Source of the DNA: Chaetorhynchus papuensis
Taxonomy: Eukaryota > Chordata > Aves > Passeriformes > Rhipiduridae
Assembly (NCBI GenBank): GCA_013396525.1
Contig: VWYX01000013.1
Location: forward strand, 2,723,954 to 2,787,953
Length of the DNA: 64,000 bases
Direction of reading: 5' to 3'
A model generated the notes under the pieces. That model was not told where the DNA came from, did no database searches, and worked only from the letters and a program-made list of their open reading frames with translations. Of this stretch, positions 22,801-36,365 are shown piece after piece. The position numbers were made by a program, and so were the translations under genes. Each line of letters starts with the position of its first letter. Position 1 is the first letter of the stretch.

Positions 22801-25800
22801 TGACCTTATAAATGCAAGATGACCTTAAACTGTGTCATCTTCTTCAGATGTCTTTTATGACCAGTTTCAATTCCCTGGGAACCATACACTCAGTATACTA
22901 TACTGGGCAAGTTTTGTAATTTGTGAATTCTTTAGTTAATATTTGAACAGAAAGAAAGCATTTCATTTTTTAATAACAATTTTCACTTGCTCTGTTGGGA
23001 AAAAAAATAAATCTTGTGTTAATCCTGAAAATCCTGCTTTTGTTCATAGTCTGCTGAAAAGGCTTCAGATTTATATCATACCTCACAGGCACAACAGAAA
23101 TGTTAAGAGCAGAGGAACTACCATCTTACTCATTTGGACTCAGCCTGTCTCAACTGCTACACCAGGAATGCAAAGTGGCTGCTACTTGGACTGCCTGTGG
23201 TGGGACTGAGTAAATAACACAGGTCCTCAAGCAAATGCAGTAGTGCTTGTAAGGAACGGCTCTATTTTTGAGAAGGATTTAAAATACTAGTTTTACAGTA
23301 AAGGTTTTTTTGGAGAGGAAAGGTGAATGTTAAAACATACATTGTCTCTTTTATTGGATTTTAGATGGAGTACCAGGTTCTGTCTCATTGCATATTTATT
23401 TTTTCTCATGGCATAGGAAAAGAGAGGAAAAAGTGAATCTCACAGCTTTTACTTTAGCAGTCTTGAGAAGCCATAACCCAGAGATTTTAGGAAAAATCAA
23501 ATTTTAAGACTTTTAGCCACTCAGCCTAGCAAATCTAAAATTGTCTGGACCACCCTCACACTTTCCAGTCCAGTTGCTTTCAGGACTGACCACACAATTC
23601 AGTTTCAGAGTAAGAGCAGCTTAGACCTTTGGGAGCAGCACAGCTCAAAGCACAAAGGTCTCTGACCTTTTCCTTGTTGCATCAGACACTTGTTCTCACC
23701 TACTCTCTAAGACTTTGGATTCAGGAGATTTCTGCTCTATTTTATTCCTCGCTCAGCTTTGAAATAGAGAGGAGAGAGCCCTAACCTTTGAGGACACCTT
23801 TGTGCTACTATGCCCTGTTAGTAAAATGTATGTTAAATAATGCAAAATTGCATATTGAATGCATCTGGATTGCTAGTCACTGACTGGAAATAATGTTACA
23901 CAAAAGGTAATACAAGAAATATGTTTGTACAGAGTTTGAAGTATTAGGAAGGACTTGAAGATAGTAGCTTATACAGGATTTCTTCTGTGACAAGGGAAAG
24001 TTAATCATGCTAGAGGTGTAATCCTATCTTCTACCAGAGCTGGGATTTTGACTCAGGACTTTACCTGGGGAAACAGAGCTCTCTTTGTTGACTTGTTCAC
24101 TGCAACACCGGGTCAAACAGAGCTCTGACTTCCAGCTGGATAGAGAGAGGTGAGGATCAAAGGGAACGGAAGGATTTGCAGCAGAATGTACAGGGTCTAG
24201 GAGACAAAGCTGACATAAAGTCAGGATCAAGAGAAACCTTAGGCTTGATGCTTTGAAATTCTTGTTTTATCTGACTATTTTTAAGGCTTGCATGGTCTAA
24301 AACCAGCTTTAGTTGACTTTCTGGAAAAAGAAGCTTCTTGATTTGATGCCTAGATGCTACTTGCTGGATATTAGGGAGGAAGCCAAAGGTGATATTTTGC
24401 TGTGAAGATAAAAGCATTTTCAGTAAAAGATCCAACACTGACAAAAACTGGCAGAATGCGTTACTTTCTAGCCAGGACTTTTTCTGTCCCTACATCAGAG
24501 AGAAAAAGAATGGAAAGTGTTATGGTGCTGCCTCTTTTTCCTACATGAGAATTGACTGAAACCTCTGCCATGAAGAAACATCATGCTGTTTTATCAGTTA
24601 CAGGCACAATGCATGAAATCACAAAGGATTTAACAATGACACATTTAGCACTTTAGGTCATTTCTGCTATGAATACTCTGAAACTCATAAAGTACTGAGG
24701 ATGACTTTCTCTTAGTGCTAATTTGAATCATCAGTAAATGAAATATTCAAAAGATGTGTAACAATTAATACTGTACATGTTGACTTGAATGATTAAAACC
24801 CCTAAAGCAACTATAATTAATGTGTATTGATTCATAGGTGGCAATGTAAAATGGCAAGTTCTTTCATTGTGTAATTTTGCTGTTAGAGCGTGGTAAGTAA
24901 TGAGGGTTCCCAAAAAGTTAAGTACATGGAATCACAGGCAGTACTGATACATGCTCTTGGAATTCATCTCAAGTAGCTAAGAATATTTATGCAAGAGTAG
25001 GACAGTGAGGAATCAATTTAGGTAAAGTGCTCTGTTGAATAACTGTGTGCTTAAGGTTAAGCAGATGTCTGAATGATTGCTGCATCCAGTCTAAAGGACA
25101 TAAGGAGATATTTGCTGCTGATTTTCTGTGTAAAATCTACTATTGCTGCACAAAGAAAGAAAAGGGGGATGATTTTTGTGACACCTTTCACTTCTCCAGC
25201 AGCTGTATTTTATTCAGTGCAAGTCACTTTGCAATGCAGACTGTTCCCTGCAGAATTTTTGGAATTGTGATGCTCATGCTCTCTATCCTGATTAAAAGGT
25301 GGCAAGGCCACCCAAAGTTTAAATCAAAGCAGAATCTGATCAGTAAAATTTATCCCAAAAAGAGTAGAAGACAAAGGAAAACAGAAAGGACTGGGAAGGA
25401 GAACAAATAAATATAAAAAGAAAGAAGAAAGATGGGGGTGGGTTTTGTAGGCCCTTATTTGGGAAATAGAAAGTCTTTTGTATTAGAAAAAAATCAGTAG
25501 AAAATACTGTTTCTTTAAACCTTTTTTTCTTTTTTTAATGAATCTTCAATTTGCAGTCTGTGTTTCTATGGATATAATCAATGAGAATTTTTGTTTTAAA
25601 GGTGGATATCAGATATTAGTGTTACAGATGTTTATTGTCTTTTCTGGAGAATTAAAAATGGGCATGGACTCTAAGAATTTAGATATTAAATATACATAAT
25701 TGCATGGTTCAAGAGAAGAAATTTTGTTCTGTGATCAAAGGAATACTTTTTTCCAGTAAGATACAGATGATGCAAAAAAAAAAAAGATTGATAACCTTTA

Positions 25801-28800
25801 CTTCTGGTGAATGAATGAGTGAGGGTATGTCTTACAAGGCAAAGGATGACAATAGAGTACCTCCTCTGAAGTTCCTGAGTGGATGGAGACACTTTGGCCC
25901 TTGGTAGCACTATAATGTTCATTTTCCCTTTGTTTTAGTATTAAGTGCTAAAAAAAAGCAAGTGAATACTATATAGCTTTGGAACGAAAAACAAAAAAAT
26001 AATTTCTTATGAGAGGAAATACATTTTAGTGTATTGCACTGGGTGAATGCTCAATAAAACAGAGCTGGAATCACTGAATCAGACTCTCTGTGAAAGTGCA
26101 GTGAAGGTCAGCATCGTAATGATGGGAAATGCAGCTGATTATTCCCTCGTACTTCACTTCTGGAACTTAGGGCTGTGTATCCTAGAGAGGCTGAAGGAAA
26201 AAGTAATTTGCAGAATGACTCATTGAAGAGTCACTTAGATGTTTCAAGTAAATGTCACATTCCGATCTGTTCAGAGGTTTGCAAAGTGAAAAGAAACCCA
26301 AAGAAAAGAGGAGATTGATTGTAAAGCCTCTGCTGGTGGAAATGGAGTCAAACCAAATTCTTAAGACAACTCTCCCTGCCCCCATTTTGAGTTGTAAGTA
26401 TTCACTACAAAATGAATCTTTTCAACAGCTCAGTTTTCTCAGTGGAATACTATGGAGAGCAGCCTGTGCGTGTGTGTGAGGACTGTGTGTGTGTGAAGCA
26501 GTCAGTTTTCTCCCACATGATTAGCACAGATCTTAATTACCATATTTCCCAAATCTGGCAGATGAGGTGGTTTAGTTCATTGTGTATCCATCTGAAAAAT
26601 GTTGTTAGGTGGTCAATTTTTTCACTAGAGTTCTATTTTCTGTGTTATTTTACATATTTTTACAGTGTTTTGCCTTTCAGATGCTGTAGGAAGAGATAGT
26701 GTACATTGTGGGTATCACTACAGCTGTAACTCAAAATTCTGTCGAGTCCTAATAGAAGTAGTTTAAAGTATGCACCATTTATTTACTTACTATGATTTTT
26801 AATAATTATTAAAAAATTAATTGACTTTCAATAAGCAAATTATTACTGCTTTCTAAGTACCTATGTATTCACACAATATATTCTGAAGCATGCCTACATC
26901 TGGATATATGTAAATAAATACATGTATTCATTTTTTTTAATGTATTCGTTCATGTAACCTTTGTGCTGTTTTATCCAGGAGATCTGTTTATAATTATTTA
27001 CATAGAGTATTCAATTTCTCATCTCAAGCAGATCAAAAGAGGATCCACTGAGGTACAAGTGGCCCAGCAGGACCTACAAAGAGATGAGGTGCATTGACAC
27101 TTCCAGGCAATATCACAGAGAATGGAATTAATGTGGTGAGCCAAACATAACTTTTCACTTGTTTCACTGATGTAACAGGTGAAAATTAACATAGCTGTGG
27201 TTTTCTAATTTAGATATGGATTGTTACAGAAGTATGAATTTTATAAAAGAGATATGTCAGGTGACCTTAGTCTCGTTCTAGTAAAAAGTGCAACATCGAT
27301 TCAGTAAAGAATTTAAAACATATAAATACACAGGTTAATTCCACTTCAGGTTTCATTGTCTCAATTACGTTAGAAAGAAATTAATCTAAAGTAAACATAT
27401 GAATTTTGGCTACCCTATCCCACATTTGCCTAGGAGACTGGTATTTTCATGTGATATCTCCATTTGATATACTCTTTTGAGCAAAAAGTAGGATCTAGAC
27501 TTTTGCTGAAGGAAAAAGATATTCTGATAGTGAACAATTATTCCTATTTAAAGTGACTTGGTTGGCTCATGCCCTGAAGAGTGATGCTTTATATTAGATA
27601 ACAATAATTGTTTTTAACAGGTCATTCTTTCTTTTTTTTTTTAATTTTCAGGCCAGACAAAACCATTCACCCTATAAAAGTCTGACAGCAGACCTAAAAC
27701 CAAAGGGTGACCAAAATAACTTTTATGCTTTGAAGATCTATTTTATGGGCTGCAAGGAAATTTTTTTTTCTCTTAGATGGAAACGTGTAACAGACAGTAA
27801 TTGCTCATACCTCTCGTCATAGAGAAATTGGCCCAACCATTAGAAATATAAGTTGCAGACAGATTGGGAGTTTCACTTTAGTATCATTCACCCTTTGCCA
27901 TTGATTGCAGCATTCAACTTTTATGTTCAGATGCCTTCACGAAACAGCAATATGTTTTGAGATATTGATACTGTTGGATGTATTTGCTAACAGAAATGCA
28001 GGAGAGTGAGAACAGCAGCTGGGTAGGAGGTTGTTACATCTGAAATAACTTGCAAATTTCCTCAGGCTTTTGATCTGTAGAAAGGGCTCTTCTCTAGAGC
28101 AGAAGCAATTTCAAATGTATTAGCAACAGAAATTCAAAATGAGCAGTACCGAGATTCTAACCTGTGAATTCAAAGCATGAGTATATTTATTTGCAAGTTC
28201 TGGTCCTGGCTGAAACAAATAAAAAGAAATACCAAAATAATTACAAGATTTTTAAACTTATAATACACGTTTTTATCAACATGTAAACATAAAATGTATA
28301 GAAAACAGAGTTTTGGAGAGAGCTTTTGGACCTAAGAAGCAGGGCTATTTATTTTTTTTAAGAATCAAGAAACAGACCCCTTGCAATCCCCACAGTCTGT
28401 GCTCTAAGAAGCTTGAGAGTTTACCAGAACAGAAAAATACTATTTTTATTTTTAGTTTTCAACATGCATACAAGGTATGTATCCATAATTAACAGCAGTG
28501 ATGTTCAATATGACTTACAGATGTGTGGCATTCATTTTGACATCTATTGCTGCTACTATTCCTCTCAAATGTTATGTTCAGGTCAGTATAGAATATCTTT
28601 TATGCTTTGGTGCTCCAGACATGGAGCTGAAATTGTAGCTTTTTTCTCCCCTTCCTTTCCCATTCTCCATTGCTTCTTCTCCTCATTCTCCTGGAAAGAA
28701 AAATAAGGCAGAAACCTGGGTTTGGGGTATTTCATTTAGAATGGTTATATCATACCATCATATATCTTGTCACCAGAATTAGATGTCAAACCTGCAGCAA

Positions 28801-31800
28801 ACTACAGAATTTTGTCTTTTAACTTACTTATTTTTTTGGAATAGGCTCTGTGGTTGGTGTTTGTCCATCTCTGTTCATGTTCTGACTACCCCTCCACCCT
28901 CACTGTTCGCTGGTGCAGGCATGCATTTGTACCCCAGTTAATTTTCCAGTCGGAAAAGCTGTGAAAAGTAAAGGTCATTTACCATGTTACCATTGCTACA
29001 TTCTGGTATACCTTGCCCAGGTGTTTTTATGTTCTTAACGGCACCTTTCTGTAACAGAAATTAAAACATACCATCTGGTAGGGCTGTGAGAAATGTTGGC
29101 AAGAACCCCTCGGCAGTTTGTCATTTGAAGACGTTATTTTCTTTTAGTCATATGTAGGTTATGAATTTTCACAGCACTTACAATTAGGAAACTATAGTTG
29201 GCCACAATAATTTCAAGGATGATTAATGTACAGTTCTAGAATTATAATGCAAAATACATTTGAAGGCTTGTTTAGACCACAACAAATAGCTTTTTTAATG
29301 GCAAACACACTGAAAGTAGTTTTACTTCAGAACTGTAGAAATAAAACATTGGACTGAGGATATACTTGCTACATATGAATGATGCAAAATTGGCTTGCAA
29401 GTAAATCTAAGGAAGCTTGACCTAAAAAAGTCAGTTATGGTCTTGTGCTGAAAAGTACTTTGGTACTTTTTTGGGGGACCTGAAACAAATTCTCAGGTGT
29501 TTTTAAGAAAGAAAAAGCAAAATTATTTCTGAGATGCTGTTGAGCTTTCATTAAGTTTAAAATACTTGCACACTATGCTACTTCTGGGGTCCTTATTTTT
29601 TTTTTCCCAAAAGAACAAGCACAACATGCAGGATGAAATATCAATTTGTTTTGTTTCCCTCCTGCACAGTTTTAGCAATGCAAGTCACTCTTGAGGAAAA
29701 AAAACTTAACTATAATGGCACATCATCTGCAGACTCTGAATGAGCAGAGTATAATGAATGATTAATTGTGAGGGCTCACTGCTGTGGAGGGAAGTTTCGC
29801 AAACCAAAATATTAAAAATGATCCTCTCATTTTTGCAGATTTCTAATTAATAAATGAAACTCATAAGTGAAATATTTCTCCAGCACAAAAAACCCTTTGT
29901 AGTTCTTGGTAGACAGGAGAATAACAGCAGTCATGATTTCAAATTTACTTGAAGTCTGTACACCTCTGGGCAGTGTGATAATAATGTTTGTACCCCCCTC
30001 TCTATTGAAGCTGATCTAACTATCTGCAGAAAACCTGGGGGAAATGAAAGGCTCTGTCACTGAAGATCTTTGAAATCCAGACTTGGCGATGAGTGTGTTA
30101 CTGGCGTGGCCAGGAAACATACACAAAGGAAACATGCACAGAGGAAACACTTGAGTGCACCTGCAGTTTCAAAAGAGAGCACAGCTTATAATGTTGCTTA
30201 AGAAAACTGTCGAGTGAAATCATTGCAAGGCAAGGCCTAAGAAAATTTTATGGGGAGATTTGACAAAACAGTTCATGTTCCCTTTAGCTGAGGATACCTA
30301 GAACAGAGCTCCAGGAGTCGCACCCTTCCCCTTCACTCTAAATTGCTAGCAATTAATCTACTTTATTCGAAATCAATTTTTTTCCTAAAATTTAATATAT
30401 AATGACTTTCAATGCTATTAAGTGATTTTTCTGCATTAATTTAACTGCAGAAAGAGATATATGATAAAATTTCCACTGTCATCGAAATATATCCTCTTTA
30501 CTATTCTACCAAGGATGGGCAAGGAACAAGAGCTCTATTATTTTTTGTTTTATCTGAATTGCAGTTATTATGATTGGATATCTTCTACCCAGTGCCAGAT
30601 ATTTTTGTGTTTACACTGTGATATTTTGGATTGTTTCTGAAGATAATATTTGGCATTTTTTACATTGTGACATCTAGTTTGACTCTTCAGACATCATTTA
30701 TAAAAAGTAAGACTGTCTCTACAGTCCCAGGAATATTTTATATTTGAAAGTACTCAGATATTTTTCTTTTGGCCATCTGTCTACAACTGCTTACTCAAAT
30801 CAGTGCAGCCAAGGTCATCTTGCATTTCTTGTCTAAGGCTGTCAAACTTATTTTCAGCCTTGTCAAGTTCAGCCTTTTCTTTTTATCTTTGTGCTAAGGG
30901 GACATTTAGTGTAAGTGTGGTTCTGTTGGCATTTCTTTTTCAATCCCCTTTTTGACTTATTGCTTTTTGTGCCATTTATTGCTCTGTGACCATTCTTGGT
31001 TTATTTTAAAATAGAAATGTTTTTCTTTCTCTTCTTCGTTGTTTCTTACAACCTCCAATGCAACCTTAAACCCCTTTCAGCAAAACAAATAGTTACAGTA
31101 TTTGGTTTGCAGTTACTGTTTCATATGAACTGAACTCAGAAATTTGAACAGAGTACCTTGAAGAACAAATGACGTAGTTCTGGCTCAGAAGGTGGGAGCA
31201 GTTCTCTAACGTCTCTGAACGTTTGTTTTATCACTGATTATTCTTGCATTTTGAACAACAATAGAAAGTCACTAAGAAAAAAATACTGTACTCTTAAGCA
31301 TCATAGTTAGGGTATTTAAAAATGCTCTGCAATAAATACAAACAAACCAACAGTTTGTGCATCATGATGTAAACATGCATAATTTGTCTAGTTCATCACT
31401 GTCATGCTTGTATTATGCTATTTGTGCTGGTTACCTGGAGACAAACTAATCTAAGCTTATCTATAGCACAGTGGAAGTGACTTACTGCAGTTTTTTCCCT
31501 GGATCTCTGGATCCAAAATCAGGTTGAGCCCAGGTGCCATGTAGAACTGCAATGACTAGCACACAGTGCTTGGCTGCATCTTGAGTAACTCTTAAGGAAA
31601 CATGGTGGTTGCAGCAGTTCAAGCCATGCAACAAATAACTAATAAAGAGAGTATTTTTTTTCTCCTTGCTTCGGGGAATTTTTCAGGAACATCTTCCAGG
31701 ATGCTATTTCACCCTGAAACTTTCAAATGGTGCATTCAACTGAAAAGTATTTAGCATTTAGTAGAGCTTATTAACCCCCTTGTCACAGATTTCAATAAAA

Positions 31801-31990
31801 AGTTTTGTCCTGCCAACACAGAGTCAATTGTGCATATTGCTACATCTTTCTTTTTCACTTTGTTTTCATAATATAATATTCTGAAAATTCATCAATGACC
31901 TTGAAAATATGGTTTTGCACTGAACTGTTTTTTCTTTCTCCTCCAGGGAGCTTTTGTCACTACCTCAACAGACCATTCAGGAGGTGAAAA
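19801..31990. other. Intergenic sequence, no gene recognised
   Basis: About 12 kb of AT-rich sequence with only short reading frames. Contains a small tandem repeat (22774-22828) and GT-rich runs near 26466-26494. The frame 25045-25410 (121 codons) has no recognisable domain or splice context. Confidence 0.6.
22774..22828. repeat. Short tandem repeat of a TTATAAATGCA-type unit
   Basis: TTATAAATGCA occurs three times; the last two copies are each followed by a GATGACCTTA-like segment. Looks like recent local duplication. Confidence 0.75.
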
Positions 31991-31999
31991 TGTGGAGCT

Positions 32000-33600
32000 G
32001 TTTCAGCTGCTCCCTCCCTTGTTTGCACTGCCAGCAAGGTCAGGTGCTACTTATTGCTGATGCTGTTCCTATGCAAGACCATGAAATGGAGGAGGGACAC
32101 CCAGGCAGCAGAGTTTTCAGGATTTGAAGGCCCAACCTGGTTCCTCACTGCACCAAAGGGCTTTGTTCCTGTGTCACCACACTAGGTAGTCCAACCCAAC
32201 ACGTCTGTGCTCCAGGCCAGCTGCCGTCCCATCCCACCCCACTCCCTCATGGGAATACTTTGATTTCCTACAGCCTTGGGAGACTGCCCAAATGAGGGAT
32301 GAAAAACAGAGGTGTACTGAGTGGGCTGCAAGGCAAGACAGTTATACTGTTCCCAAAGGAAAACAAAAGCCGTGCAATGGATTGATCATGTGAACAGCTT
32401 GCAGATCCCTGAAGAGCAGAAGAGGGAAGGAAGGCAGGAAAGGGATGACTTTGAAATGAGTCTGGATTTTGCTCATGGAGCCACTTGGGAGCTGTCTCCT
32501 GGTGACAGGCAGCCCCATGAGGCAGATAAACAGCTGCAGCACTTTGCTCAGGTGTGCCTCTCCTGTGCCTCTCTTCCCTACCCTCCTAGGCTGTCAGGGC
32601 AGGGAAGGAAAGGCTGTGGGTGCAGCCTGGAGTACTCTGGTGAGGGTCAGCTTTGTGCTCTTAGAAACCGGCACCAAGGTGGGCTGGTGTGTTGGTGCTC
32701 TTGGAGACTGGAGCCTCAAGCCTAATTCCTCCTCTTCTTGGCAGAGCTGATGTCTGCTGTCTCACTTTCCTGAAGTGGTATTTTGAATGTTTGAGATCAA
32801 AGAACCAGAAGGAAGAAAGGAGCCTGTGTGCCTGAGTCATCCAGATTGAGGAAGTCAGGGGACTTCCCAAGTGTCACTTGGGGGCTGGGTGACAGAAAAT
32901 TACTTGGGACAGGGACTGCTTCAGTGTTTTGCATCAGTGAAGAGCCTGAATGTAACTGATCAGCTGTCCAGGCAGCAAAGCTTCACCTTTGGGATTGCTT
33001 TCCCCAGCCAAATGCCCTAAAAACTAGAATTCTGGGTCCGATCCACATTTCTTTTCCAAATGGACTTTTGGGATTCTTTTTGGTGTGGTACAATGGCCTT
33101 AAAGGGAAACCTCCTTTACTTGAATAATCTGTAAGGATTTGCTTATTTTCCTAGGAGGAGGTTTGAGGGGGATCACAGATCCTACCTAATGCCAGGTGTC
33201 CCTTTGTACTCATTGGTCTTTTTAACTCCTAGGGCTGCAGGATCTCCTGACTGCTGTTCCGGGATGCAAAGAGCACCCCAAGTCGACTTTCCAGTCACTA
33301 GGGGATAGGGATTTGGTTTTTGGTTTCATTTTTTTGAGTGAATTGGAGGTTGCTATAGGATGTTGTGAGTTTTGCAGTTCTTTTGCTTGTCTTGATTGTC
33401 TCCTGAGAGACAATCTCAGTCCCCTGGGACTTTTGCTGTCGGGAACACTGGATTTTTATATCTAGGCGTGTATGTTTTTGTAACTGATTTTGTGGAGAGA
33501 CTGTTTCTTAGCCCTGCAGGGAATTAGAACTATTTTTTCTCTCTTCAAAGCAGGATAGCCAAGCCCAAATTGGGTAAGAACCACCAGATCTGCTTTTCCT
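32000..33600. other. GC-richer block, possibly an old retroelement remnant
   Basis: Base composition shifts upward in G+C against about 12 kb of AT-rich flank on the left, with overlapping open frames on both strands (134 codons at 32321-32725 is the longest). No recognisable protein domain. It could be decayed endogenous retrovirus leader/gag sequence or unrelated. I cannot decide from the sequence. Confidence 0.3.
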
Positions 33601-36099
33601 TGAACCATACCCAAGCATTGTCACTGGCCAAAATGATACCGAAGAATATGCTAACGATTAAATAATGTGGATAATTGTAGCCAAATGTCTTGATGCTGTT
33701 TAATATACTAGTACAAAAATAGTGGTATCAGTGTGACTTTGTGACTGAGCTACTTAACTGGTATTTAATTGCTCCTGATTGGGTTGTCTGTATTGTGAAG
33801 AACATCGCTGCTTTTGGAAAAAACAAAACAACAGGACAGCTTCTAGGCAAATTGAAATAAAAATATTTTCAAGTTTTATGCTTTGGTGTAGAGAATAGAC
33901 AAATATTACCTTAGAAGAGGTGGAAGCATATCTATTGTTTCAACAGGAGTTTCTGAAATTGCAAGGGGAGTTTGAAACTTGTTAATGCAAAAATAGACTT
34001 ACTGGTTCTATGTCTTTTCATTCAGTTATATTAAAATTAATTAAATTGTGGAAGGTTTAAGATATTTACACCTGGTTCATCCCACAACTTAGTTAATTTT
34101 TAACTTAATTACAGTCATATTTTTGTTCGCTTACTGATCAAAAGCCAATGATCTCTTTCATAAGGTAGAGCATTTTGGGGCTCACTACCTGTGGTTAAAC
34201 ACCTGTATCATTTTAGAAGAGAAAGTTTGTCAAAGTCAGAAGGCCATGGAATAGCACATCAAGAAAACGAAATGGAAATTGTAGCAATTTGCTCCAGAAA
34301 TTCAGTGGTGACTGTCAACCTGCATAAAGCTGTTGAAACTCTGTCCCCTTGGTAATTTCCTATTTTAACTAAAGAATGCGTGCAGGCACTGCTAATTCAT
34401 TCTGAAATCATTCTCTGCTTGCTGAGCTGAAATGGCATCCAAAGCCGAGAAATTGTATCTGAAACACATCCTTGTTTTTGTTGTGAGTTCTATGGTGTCT
34501 GCAGCACAGCTTGAAGATTGCCACCTGGTTAATTTAAAGCAACACGGAATTTATTTAAATTATAAACAAACTCTCTAAGATATTCTTCTTTTTAATGTCA
34601 CATCCACTGGATGTGCTGATTATAATAATCACTTTACTTCACCATTGTAAAGAGCTTCCTTTCCTTCTATTTATATATAACATCCAAAAATTGATCTAGA
34701 GGGTAAAATTGCGTAGTCTGATGCTTGCTTGTTTCTGTGGAGACTTACTGATTTTTCACATATGCATTGGAAAACACTAAGCCCACCTGTGGCATTTAAA
34801 TTACCTAATGAATGTAGTGCTAATGAGTGAAACATTATTCACTTATGCTTCTGCCAGACGGAGTCTCAGATCTTCAAAATTTGGAGTAATTTCTGTCAGA
34901 GCTGACAACAGCCTTTTTCTGTTGATCTGCTGCTTTTGCCATCCTTTAGACATCTGTATATTTCTCAGGTATCTGAAAACCAGTCTCAAAAATAAGAGGG
35001 CATAGATCATCCACAAGCAGAAATTGCAGCTGTGTCAAGCCGTGTTCCTGGAGCAGGTGGATCAAGAACCAAATTATAGATGGTGATTTATTTAATACCT
35101 TTGTCAAAATGAATATTCTGGAGCATGGGCAAAGTTTTTTGTAGGAAATCCTGAAAGTGAGATGAGTTTTCACACACCTTTCAGTATAATAAAGAATTGA
35201 ATACATAGTTCATCATTCAGAGAAATCCTGGGTATTTATAGTTCTCCCTGGAATTGCTGTTTTTCCAAACAGCCATTTCTGCTACAATTCTGTCCTGCTA
35301 GTGTATTCTTTATTGTCAGAATGTAATGAAATGTGTAAATAACCCAAATCTGCAGTGACAAGTAAAAGTCACTTCTTGGAGATATTTGTGATCAAGTCAG
35401 ATACCTTTCCTCTTTTTAAAAATATGACTAAAGAGACTTGTTGTAATAAATAAGCTTTCATTAAGGGAGTGGGAATTGTGACCCTTCTGCAAATGAAGGA
35501 ACATCTGGTAGATTCAATTTTTGCATACTGTCATCAAATTCTTTCTCCATTCCTATTTCCTTCTGCAGCTCTGAAAGATCTGCCAGTAATTCCCTAGTCA
35601 TTACCTTAAAACTTCTTGTAGTGAGAGCCTGCCAAATTGATGGGCCTTCACAAGCCTCTCCTTGTGTGTTTGCCTCGAGAAGGAAGGTGTTTTCACACTG
35701 TTCCCTCAGCCCTGATTGTCCCATATTTGCTGAATCTCCCCGGAGACTCAGGCAGTCATTTTGTAGTTGTACAAAGCTGACAGTTGACCTTTCTTTCTTA
35801 ACCATGGGGAAGATATTCATTATTCCACAGGAGATAAGAATGCGTGTGCAGATCCTCATGTTCACAGTGTTATGTCACTCCCATATTTCTACCTGCGCAA
35901 GGCTCAGAACTTCGCTATTATTTTGAGCTGTTTACTTCCAGGAATGCAAGCCAAAATTGTACAAGACCTGGTTGTTGCTGTACGTGACATGTTTTTATAT
36001 ACCTGGAAAAATGTGTTTAGTGAGGTTGGACTAGAGGATCAAGATGACAACATTATGTCGGAAGGTAACTGCAGTAATTCCCCTACCCTCTGTGTCACT
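33601..36099. other. Intergenic sequence with one unexplained open frame
   Basis: AT-rich. On the minus strand 35865-35461 is open for 134 codons, ending in a Glu/Lys/Leu-rich segment (LLADLSELQKEIGMEKEF). I do not recognise it and see no promoter or partner exons, so I do not call it a gene. See the findings. Confidence 0.45.
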
Positions 36100-36365
36100 G
36101 ACAGAGAGAGGTAGAGAATTTGGGAGTGATGCTTGGCCGGGGAAGAAGGAAGAAGTAGGGGGGAGGGTTGTTAAGATTTGGGTTCGTTTATCATTATTCT
36201 ACTCTGATTTGATTGGTAATAAAGTCTATTTTGCCCATGACCATAATCAGTGGGTGATCCCTCCCTGCCCTTATACTGACCCATGAACCTTTCATTATAT
36301 TTTCTCTCTCCTGTCCAGGTAAGGAGGGGAGTGATAGAGTGGCTTTGGTGGGCACCTTGCATCCC
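36100..36365 (+). mobile_element. Partial ERV LTR (R/U5-like end)
   Basis: Contains GATTTGATTGGTAATAAAGT (an AATAAA signal near 36219), TTTTGCCCATGACCATAATC, and GGGGAGTGATAGAGTGGCTT followed by TGGTGGGCACC. I recognise this as the 3' part of a songbird ERV LTR. A related tail occurs inside the LTR at 1-555 (about 300-370). The expected terminal CA is missing, so the copy is truncated on both sides. The boundaries are approximate. Confidence 0.65.

Noticed and set aside
32321..32725. 134-codon frame in the GC-richer block
   Set aside because: No recognisable domain, and overlapping frames of similar length occur on both strands, as expected from composition alone.
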